Shown: positions 49,725 to 58,766 of the stretch, in pieces
Position numbering within the stretch: the stretch's first letter is position 1
Layout: each line of letters opens with the position of its first letter
From: Pseudomonas sp. ANT_H12B
GTDB taxonomy: Bacteria; Pseudomonadota; Gammaproteobacteria; Pseudomonadales; Pseudomonadaceae
Assembly: GCF_008369325.1 (NCBI RefSeq)
Contig: NZ_VOBI01000011.1
Location: 62,001-126,000 of the forward strand
DNA: 64,000 nucleotides
Direction of reading: 5' to 3'
Made by a program: the position numbers and the translations under genes
The notes under the pieces: generated by a model
What the model was told of the DNA's origin: nothing
Database searches by the model: none
Seen by the model: only the letters and a program-made list of their open reading frames with translations

Positions 49725-51953
49725 TCAAATACGCCGTGCGGCGTAACGCTTGAGCATGCTCGGAACATCGAGAATCAGCGCAATGCGGCCGTCACCGGTG
49801 ATGGTGGCGCCGGACATGCCCGGGGTTCCCTGGAGCATTTTGCCCAATGGCTTGATGACCACTTCTTCCTGTCCCACCAGTTGATCGACGACGAAGCCGA
49901 TCCGCTGAGTGCCGACCGAAAGGATCACCACGTGGCCTTCGCGCTGCTCTTCGTGAGCGGCGGAGCTGACCAGCCAGCGCTTGAGGTAGAAGAGTGGCAG
50001 CGCCTTGTCCCGCACGATCACCACTTCCTGGCCGTCCACCACGTTGGTGCGCGACAGGTCGAGGTGGAAGATCTCGTTGACGTTCACCAGCGGGAACGCA
50101 AACGCCTGGTTGCCCAGCATGACCATCAGCGTCGGCATGATCGCCAGCGTCAACGGCACCTTGATGACGATCTTCGAGCCTTTGCCCTTGGTCGAGTAGA
50201 TATTGATGGTGCCGTTGAGCTGGGCGATCTTGGTTTTCACCACGTCCATGCCCACGCCACGACCCGACACGTCGGAGATCTCGGTTTTGGTCGAGAAACC
50301 CGGCGCGAAGATCAGGTTGAAGCAATCGGACTCGCTGAGGCGGTCCGCTGCATCCTTGTCCATCAAGCCTTTCTTGACCGCGATACCGCGCAAAACATCA
50401 GCGTCCATGCCCTTGCCGTCATCGGAGATGGACAGCAGGATGTGGTCGCCTTCCTGTTCGGCGGACAGGATCACCTTGCCGCTGCGAGGCTTGCCCATCG
50501 CTTCGCGCTCGGCCGGCTCTTCGATACCGTGGTCGACCGAGTTGCGCACCAAGTGGACCAGCGGGTCGGCCAAGGCCTCGACGAGGTTCTTGTCGAGGTC
50601 GGTTTCTTCGCCGACCAGTTCCAGGTTGATCTCTTTCTTGAGCTGGCGAGCCAGGTCGCGAACCAGGCGCGGAAAGCGCCCGAAGACTTTCTTGATCGGT
50701 TGCATCCGGGTCTTCATGACCGCGGTTTGCAGGTCGGCCGTGACCACGTCGAGGTTCGACACGGCTTTGGACATGGCTTCGTCGCCGCTGTTGAGGCCCA
50801 GACGGACCAAGCGGTTACGCACCAGTACCAACTCGCCGACCATGTTCATGATTTCGTCGAGACGCGCGGTATCGACCCGCACAGTGGTTTCGGCTTCGCT
50901 GGCCGGTTTTTCTGAGGGTGGCGCGGCCGGGGCACGAGCCGGTGCCGGTGCAGCAGCAGGCTTCGGCGCCTCGGCTTTTGGCTCGGGCGCTTTGGCGACG
51001 GGTTTCGGTGCAGGTGCCGGCGCCTTGGCAGCGGGAGCCGTCACCACAGTGCCGGTGCCCACTTCAGTGAACTTGCCTTTGCCATGCAATTCGTCGAGCA
51101 GCGATTCGAACTCAAGATCAGAGATCAGATCCCCCCCGGCCGCTTTAGCGGTAGGCGCAGCCGGGACCGGCACCGCAGCAATGGCCGACTCCAGCGCATC
51201 GACGGCAAAGTTGCCCTTGCCGTGCAGTTGATCGAGCAGTGCTTCAAATTCGTCGTCGGTGATGTCGGAACTGTCGCCTGCCGCTTTCGGTGCAACCGGT
51301 GCGGCTGGCGCCGGGGCAACCGCATCGACGGCGAACTGGCCTTTACCGTGCAGCTGATCGAGCAACGACTCGAACTCGGCATCGGTAATTTCGTCGCTGG
51401 CCGCTGCATTGCTGCTCGGCGCTGGCACAGCTGCCGGGGCCTCTGCCTGAGCCTTGACGGCATTCAGCGAGTCCAGCAGTTGCTCGAATTCGTTATCAGT
51501 GATGTCGCCCGATTCGACTTCGGCAGCCGGTTCTTCGGCCACCGGTGCGGGTACATCCTCCGATTGCGGCTCGGCCAGACGGGCCAGAGCAGCCAGCAAT
51601 TGAGGAGTGGCAGCCGTGATCGGACTGCGTTCGCGGACTTCAGTGAACATGCCGTTCACCGCGTCCAGCGCCTCAAGAACCACGTCCATCAGTTCCGAGT
51701 CGACCCGTCGTTCACCCTTGCGCAGGATGTCGAACACGTTCTCGGCGATGTGACAGCACTCCACCAGCTCGTTGAGCTGGAGGAAGCCGGCGCCCCCTTT
51801 TACAGTGTGAAAACCGCGAAAAATTGCATTGAGCAAGTCCGCATCATCGGGTCGACTTTCAAGCTCGACCAGTTGTTCGGACAGCTGCTCTAGAATCTCG
51901 CCGGCCTCAACCAGGAAATCCTGAAGGATCTCTTCATCGGCGCCGAAGCTCAT
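49725..51953 (-). CDS. cheA: Chemotaxis histidine kinase CheA
   Basis: 742 residues. The HPt domain has the phosphorylated H49 (FRGFHTVKGGAGF). Residues 149-293 hold four repeats of a DITDxEFExLLDxLHGKG motif (at 150, 188, 230 and 276), then a Pro/Ala/Lys-rich linker (300-355). The dimerisation domain starts near RVDTARLDEIMNMVGELV, and the kinase has NSVDHGIE, DDGKGMDADVLRG and GRGVGMDVVK. A CheW-like domain ends the protein. I see no clear P2 (CheY-docking) domain between HPt and the repeats. Confidence 0.96.
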   Translation of the reverse strand: MSFGADEEILQDFLVEAGEILEQLSEQLVELESRPDDADLLNAIFRGFHTVKGGAGFLQLNELVECCHIAENVFDILRKGERRVDSELMDVVLEALDAVNGMFTEVRERSPITAATPQLLAALARLAEPQSEDVPAPVAEEPAAEVESGDITDNEFEQLLDSLNAVKAQAEAPAAVPAPSSNAAASDEITDAEFESLLDQLHGKGQFAVDAVAPAPAAPVAPKAAGDSSDITDDEFEALLDQLHGKGNFAVDALESAIAAVPVPAAPTAKAAGGDLISDLEFESLLDELHGKGKFTEVGTGTVVTAPAAKAPAPAPKPVAKAPEPKAEAPKPAAAPAPARAPAAPPSEKPASEAETTVRVDTARLDEIMNMVGELVLVRNRLVRLGLNSGDEAMSKAVSNLDVVTADLQTAVMKTRMQPIKKVFGRFPRLVRDLARQLKKEINLELVGEETDLDKNLVEALADPLVHLVRNSVDHGIEEPAEREAMGKPRSGKVILSAEQEGDHILLSISDDGKGMDADVLRGIAVKKGLMDKDAADRLSESDCFNLIFAPGFSTKTEISDVSGRGVGMDVVKTKIAQLNGTINIYSTKGKGSKIVIKVPLTLAIMPTLMVMLGNQAFAFPLVNVNEIFHLDLSRTNVVDGQEVVIVRDKALPLFYLKRWLVSSAAHEEQREGHVVILSVGTQRIGFVVDQLVGQEEVVIKPLGKMLQGTPGMSGATITGDGRIALILDVPSMLKRYAARRI

Positions 51954-51973
51954 TAAGGGGGTGCTCCTGAGGT

Positions 51974-52014
51974 CTAAAAACCTAAAAAACCTAAAATGCT
52001 AAAACTCTAAAATC
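51974..52014. repeat. Short CTAAAA tandem in the cheA-cheZ gap
   Basis: Five near-copies of an 8- or 9-base unit (CTAAAAAC, CTAAAAAAC, CTAAAATG, CTAAAACT, CTAAAATC). The last copies supply the cheZ stop codon. In an otherwise GC-rich region this is a marked AT-rich block. Confidence 0.7.
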
Positions 52015-52795
52015 CTAGGCTGGATAACAAATCGTCCACATCGTCCTGACCGGACACAACGTCTTCTCTTTTATCGGCATGAATCTGCGGACCTTCACCC
52101 TGAGAGAGATGTTTTTGCGGATCTTTTTCAGCCAGCATCGCTTCACGGTCATGTTCGATGCCCGCAAAGCGGTCCACCTGACTGGCCATGAGCACGAGCT
52201 TGAGCAGGTTGCTTTCAACTTCGGTGACCAATTGGGTCACACGCTTGATCACCTGACCGGTGAGGTCCTGGTAATCCTGCGCGAGCAGAATGTCGTTGAG
52301 GTTGCTCGACACCACGCGGTTGTCTTCGCTGCTGCGTGTCAGGAAACCGTCGACTCGCCGGGCCAGTTCGCGGAACTCTTCAGCGCCGACTTCGCGACGC
52401 ATGAACCGTCCCCAATCGGTGCTCAAGGCCTGGGCTTCGTTGCTCAGGCCATTGACCAGCGGCGTGGCGTTTTCCACCAGGTCCATGGTGCGGTTGGCCG
52501 CGGCCTCGGTCAGTTTGACCACATAACCCAGGCGCTCGGTGGCATCTGTGATTTGTGAGACTTCCTCGGCTTGCGGCATGTTCGGGTCAATCTGGAAATT
52601 GACGATCGCGCTATGCAGCTCGCGAGTGAGCTTGCCCACTTCCTGATACAGGCCACGGTCACGGGTCTGGTTGAGCTCATGGATCAGTTGCACAGCGTCG
52701 CCAAACCTGCCTTTTTCAAGGCTCTCGACCAGTTCGACTGCGTGTTTTTTCAGGGTCGACTCGAAATCGCCCTGTGAAGATTCGTTATGCTCCAT
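52007..52795 (-). CDS. cheZ: Chemotaxis phosphatase CheZ
   Basis: 262 residues, mainly helical. YVVKLTEAAANRTMDLVENATPL and the catalytic-helix region DILLAQDYQDLTGQVIKRVTQLV (with the conserved glutamine in YQDLTGQ) identify CheZ. The C-terminal DDVDDLLSSLGF is the CheY-binding helix. It dephosphorylates CheY-P. Confidence 0.95.
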   Translation of the reverse strand: MEHNESSQGDFESTLKKHAVELVESLEKGRFGDAVQLIHELNQTRDRGLYQEVGKLTRELHSAIVNFQIDPNMPQAEEVSQITDATERLGYVVKLTEAAANRTMDLVENATPLVNGLSNEAQALSTDWGRFMRREVGAEEFRELARRVDGFLTRSSEDNRVVSSNLNDILLAQDYQDLTGQVIKRVTQLVTEVESNLLKLVLMASQVDRFAGIEHDREAMLAEKDPQKHLSQGEGPQIHADKREDVVSGQDDVDDLLSSLGF

Positions 52796-52817
52796 AGCTT
52801 CCCCGTGGCTCAGTTGC

Positions 52818-53189
52818 TCAACCGATGCGTTCGAAAATCTTTTCGATTTTGTCTTTCAACGCCTGGGCCGTGAAGGGTTTGACCACATAGCCGTTTACAC
52901 CGGCCTGGGCCGCTTCGATGATCTGCTCGCGCTTGGCTTCAGCGGTCACCATCAGCACTGGCAGGCTTTTGAGTTTTTCATCGGCGCGCACATGGCGCAG
53001 CAGATCGATACCGGTCATGCCAGGCATGTTCCAGTCTGTTACCAGAAAGTCGATGCTGCCGCTGTTGAGAACCGGAATGGCAGTGATGCCATCGTCAGCC
53101 TCGACCGTGTTGGTGAACCCAAGGTCACGCAACAGGTTTTTAATGATCCGCCGCATCGTTGAGAAGTCATCAACGATGAGGATTTTCAT
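52818..53189 (-). CDS. cheY: Chemotaxis response regulator CheY
   Basis: 123 residues, a single receiver domain. D7 and D8 in ILIVDDFSTMRRI, phosphoacceptor D52 in FLVTDWNMPGMTG, and K near VMVTAEAKREQI. It controls flagellar rotation by binding FliM/FliN. ATG at 53189 is preferred over a TTG at 53213. Confidence 0.96.
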   Translation of the reverse strand: MKILIVDDFSTMRRIIKNLLRDLGFTNTVEADDGITAIPVLNSGSIDFLVTDWNMPGMTGIDLLRHVRADEKLKSLPVLMVTAEAKREQIIEAAQAGVNGYVVKPFTAQALKDKIEKIFERIG

Positions 53190-53356
53190 GTTCTTGTCCA
53201 ATTCGACCTCCAAGCAGTCTTAAACGCGCCCAGCACCTGGACACGCCATTTCAATCAATCCGGCAAAGCACTCAATGACTGTCTGGAGCACAACAGATCG
53301 AGACCGGCGCGGTTAAACACCACACCAGCCAAGTTCGCAGTGTCCCCACACTGCCT

Positions 53357-54097
53357 TCAGCGCGCTCGCCACTCCCCCAAACGCCCCCGCAAACGGGCCG
53401 CGCACTGGCTGTGTAACTGGCTGACCCGAGATTCGCTAACCCCCAGGACCTCACCGATTTCCTTGAGATTCAGCTCTTCGTCGTAGTACAGCGCCAACAC
53501 CAGTCGCTCACGCTCCGGCAAATTGGCAATCGCGTCCGCCAGTGCAGTCTGGAAGCGTTCATCTTCCAGATCGCGTGACGGCTCCAGATGAGCACTGGCG
53601 CCATCCTCGTGCAGCCCTTCGTGTTCGCCGTCCTGCAACAGATCGTCGAAACTGAATAACCGACTGCCCAGGGTGTCGTTCAAAATCCCGTAATAATCAT
53701 CGAGACTCAATTGGAGTTCGGCCGCAACTTCGTGATCTTTAGCGTCACGACCTGTTTTAGCTTCAATCGAGCGAATGGCGTCGCTGACCATCCGGGTATT
53801 GCGGTGGACCGAACGTGGCGCCCAGTCCCCCTTGCGGACTTCGTCGAGCATGGCGCCGCGGATTCGTATGCCCGCGTACGTCTCGAAACTCGCCCCTTTG
53901 CTGGCGTCGTATTTGGTCGACACTTCAAGCAGGCCGATCATCCCGGCCTGGATCAGGTCTTCGACCTGGACACTGGCCGGCAAACGCGCCAGCAAGTGGT
54001 AGGCAATGCGTTTGACCAGTGGCGCGTAACGCTCGATCAGGTCGTACTGCGCGTCACGTGCCGACTTCTTGTAAAGGTTGTAGCCACCGGCTGTCAT
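53357..54097 (-). CDS. fliA: Flagellar sigma factor FliA (sigma28)
   Basis: 246 residues. Regions 2, 3 and 4 are complete: LIERYAPLVKRIAYHLLARLPASVQVEDLIQAGMIGLLE..., and the C-terminal ELNLKEIGEVLGVSESRVSQLHSQCAARLRGRL helix-turn-helix. It drives late flagellar and chemotaxis promoters. The start overlaps fleN by ATGA. Confidence 0.96.
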   Translation of the reverse strand: MTAGGYNLYKKSARDAQYDLIERYAPLVKRIAYHLLARLPASVQVEDLIQAGMIGLLEVSTKYDASKGASFETYAGIRIRGAMLDEVRKGDWAPRSVHRNTRMVSDAIRSIEAKTGRDAKDHEVAAELQLSLDDYYGILNDTLGSRLFSFDDLLQDGEHEGLHEDGASAHLEPSRDLEDERFQTALADAIANLPERERLVLALYYDEELNLKEIGEVLGVSESRVSQLHSQCAARLRGRLGEWRAR

Positions 54098-54924
54098 AGC
54101 ACAGGTCCTGCCGTTTGTTGCACGAGGCGCTCGACGAAAAACTCCAGGTGCCCACGCGGGTTGGCAGGCAGCGGCCAGGTATCGACTTTTTGTGCGATCG
54201 CCTTGAAGGCCAGCGAGCACTTGGAACGCGGAAAGGCCTCATAGACGGCGCGCTGCTTCTGCACAGCCTTGCGCACGCTTTCGTCGTACGGCACCGCGCC
54301 GACGTATTGTAAGGCGACGTCGAGGAAGCGATCTGTGACCTTGGTCAACTTGGCGAACAAGTTGCGACCTTCCTGCGGGCTCTGGGCCATGTTGGCCAGG
54401 ACACGGAAGCGGTTCATGCCGTAATCGCGGTTCAATAGTTTGATCAGCGCATAGGCGTCGGTGATGGAAGTCGGCTCGTCACACACCACCAGCAAGACTT
54501 CCTGGGCTGCGCGAACGAAACTGACTACCGAGTCACCAATGCCCGCAGCGGTGTCGATCACCAGGACGTCGAGGTTGTCGCCGATATCGCTGAATGCCTG
54601 GATCAGGCCGGCGTGTTGAGCCGGGCTCAGATGAACCATGCTCTGTGTGCCGGACGCGGCCGGGACGATGCGAATGCCGCCGGGGCCCTGCAACAGTACG
54701 TCGCGCAGCTCGCAGCGGCCTTCGATCACATCGGCCAGGGTACGTTTGGGTGTCAGTCCCAGCAGGACGTCGACGTTCGCCAGCCCCAGATCGGCGTCCA
54801 GCAGCATGACGCGCCGGCCGAGCTCAGCTAGAGCCAGGGACAAGTTCACTGACACGTTAGTCTTCCCGACGCCACCTTTGCCGCCGGTCACCGCGATCAC
54901 CTGTACGGGATGCATGCTGCCCAT
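54094..54924 (-). CDS. fleN: Flagellar number regulator FleN (FlhG)
   Basis: 276 residues, a MinD-type ATPase with Walker A VTGGKGGVGKTNVSVNLSLAL and the switch DADLGLANVDVLLGL. It antagonises FleQ and limits the polar flagellum number to one or a few. Between flhF and fliA. Confidence 0.95.
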   Translation of the reverse strand: MGSMHPVQVIAVTGGKGGVGKTNVSVNLSLALAELGRRVMLLDADLGLANVDVLLGLTPKRTLADVIEGRCELRDVLLQGPGGIRIVPAASGTQSMVHLSPAQHAGLIQAFSDIGDNLDVLVIDTAAGIGDSVVSFVRAAQEVLLVVCDEPTSITDAYALIKLLNRDYGMNRFRVLANMAQSPQEGRNLFAKLTKVTDRFLDVALQYVGAVPYDESVRKAVQKQRAVYEAFPRSKCSLAFKAIAQKVDTWPLPANPRGHLEFFVERLVQQTAGPVL

Positions 54925-55038
54925 GAATTTTCTTTACCTTGTCTTACTTAGACGGAGGCCACATTACTGGCTGCGCGTTCACAAACGGAACAATGCATGG
55001 CAGACCATCGATGTAGGTACAAAACTGTCATTAGTACC

Positions 55039-56367
55039 TCAGCCGACCTGCTTGGTCGGGCTGTGGTAAATATCAGCGAACATGTCAGCCATGGCTTCTT
55101 CGCTGGGTTCTTCTTGCATTTGCACGCTTACGGCGCGACTGACCAACTGATGACGACGCGGCAGATGTAAATCATCCGGAATCCGCGGGCCATCGGTCAG
55201 GTAGGCCACCGGCAATTCATGACTGATGGCCAGACTCAACACCTCGCCCAGACTTGCCGTTTCATCCAGTTTAGTCAGGATGCAGCCAGCGAGCCCGCAG
55301 CGTTTGTAACTGTGATAAGCAGCCGTTAGAACCTGTTTCTGGCTGGTGGTTGCCAAAACCAGATAATTTTTCGATTTGATGCCACGACCGGCCAGGCTTT
55401 CGAGCTGCATACGCAGTGCCGGATCGCTGGCCTGAAGGCCCGCGGTATCAATCAGCACCACGCGTTTGCGCAGCAAAGGCTCCAGCGCCTGCACCAACGA
55501 TTGGCCCGGATCGACATGTGTCACCGACACATTGAGGATCCGGCCCAACGTTTTGAGTTGTTCCTGAGCACCAATACGGTAGCTGTCCATGCTGACCAGC
55601 GCGATATTTTGCGCGCCGTACTTGAGCACGTAACGGGCCGCGAGTTTGGCCAGGGTGGTGGTCTTGCCCATGCCGGCAGGGCCGACCATGGCAATCACGC
55701 CGCCCTCTTCCAGAGGCTCGACTTCCGGTGTGGCGATCATCCGCGCCAGGTGCGCCAGCAACATGCGCCAGGCCTGACGAGGTTCTTCAATATCGGTAAT
55801 CAGCGCCAGCAAATCGCGCGACAACGGGCCGGACAGGCCGATGCGTTGCAGACGACGCCAGAGGTTGGCCTGGGCCGGACGGCTGCCTTGCAGCTGATTC
55901 CAGGCCAGGGAGCCCAGTTGTACTTCCATCAGTTCGCGCAGGCTGTTGAGTTCGAAACGCATCGAGTCGAACGCCCGTGGGTCGACGCCACCGGAGGCAG
56001 GTGCCACAGCCGGTGCAGGACGACGGGGTTCGCTGTAGGTCGGTTCGATCAACGGCTCGGCGGCGGTCAGCGGCAGGCCGGCGAACAACTGGCGATTGGT
56101 GCTCTTGTCGCTCTCGCCATCGCTGCGCAGGCTCAGTTCGGCCTGGGCGGTGACGATCCGCGACTGGGTCTTGCGCAGCTCGTCCTCGAGTTCCATGTTC
56201 GGAACACGCGGGGCCAGCGCCGACAATTTGTAATCCAGCGCAGCCGTCAGCTCGACACCACCGGCGATCCGGCGGTTGCCAATGATGGCGGCATCAGCGC
56301 CCAGCTCATCACGAACCAGCTTCATGGCCTGACGCATATCGGCGGCGAAAAAACGCTTAACTTGCAT
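55039..56367 (-). CDS. flhF: Flagellar biosynthesis GTPase FlhF
   Basis: 442 residues. An N-terminal basic domain (MQVKRFFAADMRQAMKLVRDELG) and linker, then the SRP-type NG domain with MVGPAGMGKTTTLAKLAARYVL, the LIDTAGLQASD G3 loop and ILTKLDETASLGEVLSLAI G4. It recruits the flagellum to the pole. Confidence 0.95.
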   Translation of the reverse strand: MQVKRFFAADMRQAMKLVRDELGADAAIIGNRRIAGGVELTAALDYKLSALAPRVPNMELEDELRKTQSRIVTAQAELSLRSDGESDKSTNRQLFAGLPLTAAEPLIEPTYSEPRRPAPAVAPASGGVDPRAFDSMRFELNSLRELMEVQLGSLAWNQLQGSRPAQANLWRRLQRIGLSGPLSRDLLALITDIEEPRQAWRMLLAHLARMIATPEVEPLEEGGVIAMVGPAGMGKTTTLAKLAARYVLKYGAQNIALVSMDSYRIGAQEQLKTLGRILNVSVTHVDPGQSLVQALEPLLRKRVVLIDTAGLQASDPALRMQLESLAGRGIKSKNYLVLATTSQKQVLTAAYHSYKRCGLAGCILTKLDETASLGEVLSLAISHELPVAYLTDGPRIPDDLHLPRRHQLVSRAVSVQMQEEPSEEAMADMFADIYHSPTKQVG

Positions 56368-56378
56368 AAACCACTACC

Positions 56379-58508
56379 TCAGCCGTTGGGCCCTACTGTC
56401 GCAACGATGGTCACTTGCTTGTTGTCAGGTATTTCCTGGTACGCCAACACGTGCAAACCCGGGACTGCCAATCGGCCGAATCGCGAGAGCATCGCGCGAA
56501 CCGGACCGGCCACCAGCAGAATCACCGGCTGACCTTGCATTTCCTGACGCTGCGCCGCATCGATCAACGAGCGTTGCAGTTTCTCAGCCATGCTTGGCTC
56601 CAGCAGAACGCCCTCTTCCGAGCCTTGTCCTGCCTTCTGAAGACTATTGAGCAATATCTGTTCCAACCTTGGCTCCAGGGTGATCACGGGTAGCTCGGAG
56701 TCAGTCCCTACAATGCTTTGGACGATTGCGCGGGATACGCCGACGCGCACCGCGGCCACCAGCGCGGCAGTATCTTGACTCTTGGCGGCATTGTTGGCGA
56801 TGGCCTCGGCAATGCTGCGAATGTCCCGTACTGGCACCTGTTCGGCCAACAAAGCCTGCAAGACTTTGAGCAACTGCGACAGAGAGACCACGCCAGGCAC
56901 CAGCTCTTCAGCCAGTTTAGGCGAGCTTTTGGCCAGCAATTGCATGAGTTGCTGGACTTCTTCGTGACCGATCAACTCGCTGGAGTGCTTGTACAGAATC
57001 TGGTTCAAGTGCGTTGCCACGACCGTACTGGCATCGACCACGGTGTAACCGAGGGATTGGGCCTGAGCACGCTGGCTGACTTCGATCCAGACCGCCTCCA
57101 GACCGAAAGCCGGATCTTTGGCGGTAATGCCGCTGAGCGTCCCGTAGACCTGCCCCGGGTTGATCGCCAGTTCGCGCTCCGGGTAAATCTCCGCTTCGGC
57201 CAGGATCACGCCCATCAGGGTCAGGCGGTAGGCACTCGGCGCGAGGTCGAGGTTGTCACGGATATGCACAGTCGGCATCAGGAAGCCCAGATCCTGGGAA
57301 AGCTTCTTGCGCACGCCCTTGATCCGCGCCAGCAACTGACCACCCTGATTGCGATCCACCAGCGGAATCAGCCGGTAGCCGACTTCCAGGCCGATCATAT
57401 CGATCGGGGTGACGTCATCCCAGCCAAGTTCCTTGGTTTCCGAAGCGCGAGCCGGCGATGGCAACAGTTCCTGCTGACGCTTGACCTCTTGCAGGGCCTG
57501 AACCTTGACCACGTTCTGCTTCTTCCAGAACAGGTACGCGCCGCCAGCCGCCAGGGCCGCCATGCTGAGAAAGGAGAAGTGCGGCATGCCGGGCACCAGG
57601 CCCATGACCGCCATCAAACCCGCCGCGACTGCCAACGCTTTGGGCGAGGCGAACATCTGGCGATTGATCTGCTTGCCCATGTCTTCCGAACCGGAAGCAC
57701 GGGTCACCATGATCGCGGCCGCTGTCGATAACAACAGTGATGGCAATTGCGCCACCAAACCGTCACCGATGGTCAGCAAGGCATAAACCCGACCGGCATC
57801 GCCGAAGGTCATGCCGTGCTGGAAGATACCGACCGCCATGCCGCCGATCAGGTTGATGAACAGAATCAGCAGGCCGGCGATGGCGTCACCGCGAACGAAC
57901 TTGCTGGCACCGTCCATCGAACCGTAGAACTCGGCTTCCTGGGCGACTTCCATCCGGCGCAATTTGGCCTGGTTCTGATCGATCAGGCCGGCGTTCAGGT
58001 CGGCGTCGATTGCCATCTGTTTGCCGGGCATCGCATCGAGGGTAAAGCGCGCGCTCACCTCGGAAATCCGCCCGGCACCCTTGGTTACCACGACGAAGTT
58101 GATGATCATCAAAATCGCGAAGACGACGATACCGACCACGTAGTTGCCGCCGATCACCACCTCGCCGAAAGCCTGGATCACCTTACCGGCGGAGGCGTGA
58201 CCGTCCTGACCGTGGAGCATCACCACTCGCGTCGAGGCCACGTTCAGCGCCAGTCGCAACAGTGTCGCCACCAGCAGAATGGTCGGGAACACCGCGAAAT
58301 CCAGCGGCCGCAAAGCGTACACGCAGACCAGCAACACCACGATCGACAAGGCAATGTTGAATGTGAAGAACACGTCCAGCAGGAACGGCGGGATCGGCAA
58401 CATCATCATCGCCAACATGACCAGCAGCAACAGCGGCACACCCAGATTGCCCCGACTCAAGTCGGCGACGTTTGTGCGAGCACTGTTGAATAACTGAGAG
58501 CGATCCAC
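56379..58508 (-). CDS. flhA: Flagellar export gate protein FlhA
   Basis: 709 residues. Eight N-terminal membrane helices up to about 330, including VKGAGRISEVSARFTLDAMPGKQMAIDADLNAGLI, then the cytoplasmic substrate-docking domain. Export gate of the flagellar type III system. ATG gives MDRSQLFNSARTNVADLSRG. A sigma54 promoter is seen 60 bases upstream. Confidence 0.96.
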   Translation of the reverse strand: MDRSQLFNSARTNVADLSRGNLGVPLLLLVMLAMMMLPIPPFLLDVFFTFNIALSIVVLLVCVYALRPLDFAVFPTILLVATLLRLALNVASTRVVMLHGQDGHASAGKVIQAFGEVVIGGNYVVGIVVFAILMIINFVVVTKGAGRISEVSARFTLDAMPGKQMAIDADLNAGLIDQNQAKLRRMEVAQEAEFYGSMDGASKFVRGDAIAGLLILFINLIGGMAVGIFQHGMTFGDAGRVYALLTIGDGLVAQLPSLLLSTAAAIMVTRASGSEDMGKQINRQMFASPKALAVAAGLMAVMGLVPGMPHFSFLSMAALAAGGAYLFWKKQNVVKVQALQEVKRQQELLPSPARASETKELGWDDVTPIDMIGLEVGYRLIPLVDRNQGGQLLARIKGVRKKLSQDLGFLMPTVHIRDNLDLAPSAYRLTLMGVILAEAEIYPERELAINPGQVYGTLSGITAKDPAFGLEAVWIEVSQRAQAQSLGYTVVDASTVVATHLNQILYKHSSELIGHEEVQQLMQLLAKSSPKLAEELVPGVVSLSQLLKVLQALLAEQVPVRDIRSIAEAIANNAAKSQDTAALVAAVRVGVSRAIVQSIVGTDSELPVITLEPRLEQILLNSLQKAGQGSEEGVLLEPSMAEKLQRSLIDAAQRQEMQGQPVILLVAGPVRAMLSRFGRLAVPGLHVLAYQEIPDNKQVTIVATVGPNG

Positions 58509-58568
58509 CGGTTTTCCCCGTTCCTTTAAAGCAAACTTTTGACGCCTGAAGCAGGCGCAGAGCGGCTA

Positions 58569-58585
58569 CTGCAAGAAGCCTTCCA
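58569..58585 (-). promoter_or_regulatory. Sigma54 promoter of flhA
   Basis: TGGAAGGCTTCTTGCAG on the minus strand holds the essential GG-N10-GC of sigma54 promoters and the strong TTGCA part. It lies about 60 bases before the flhA start. In Pseudomonas aeruginosa the flhA transcript is driven by RpoN and FleQ, which fits. Confidence 0.7.
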
Positions 58586-58648
58586 ACTTTTGCAGGTATC
58601 TGAAATAGAGGGGTTTACCGAGGGGATCTGCATTGTCTGGACCGGCCT

Positions 58649-58742
58649 CATCGCGGGCAAGCCCGGCTCCCACAGAGAACTGTGCCGAACGCTATTTTTG
58701 CAGTCAGACCCGATCAATGTGGGAGCGGGCTTGCCCGCGATG
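58649..58742. repeat. REPIN between flhB and flhA
   Basis: CATCGCGGGCAAGCCCGGCT...CCCACA and the inverted TGTGGGAGCGGGCTTGCCCG enclose a 45-base spacer. It lies in the space between the flhB stop and the flhA promoter; the remaining bases of 58509-58766 hold no gene. Confidence 0.85.
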
Positions 58743-58766
58743 TGGCCGGCACAGTTAGCACATATC

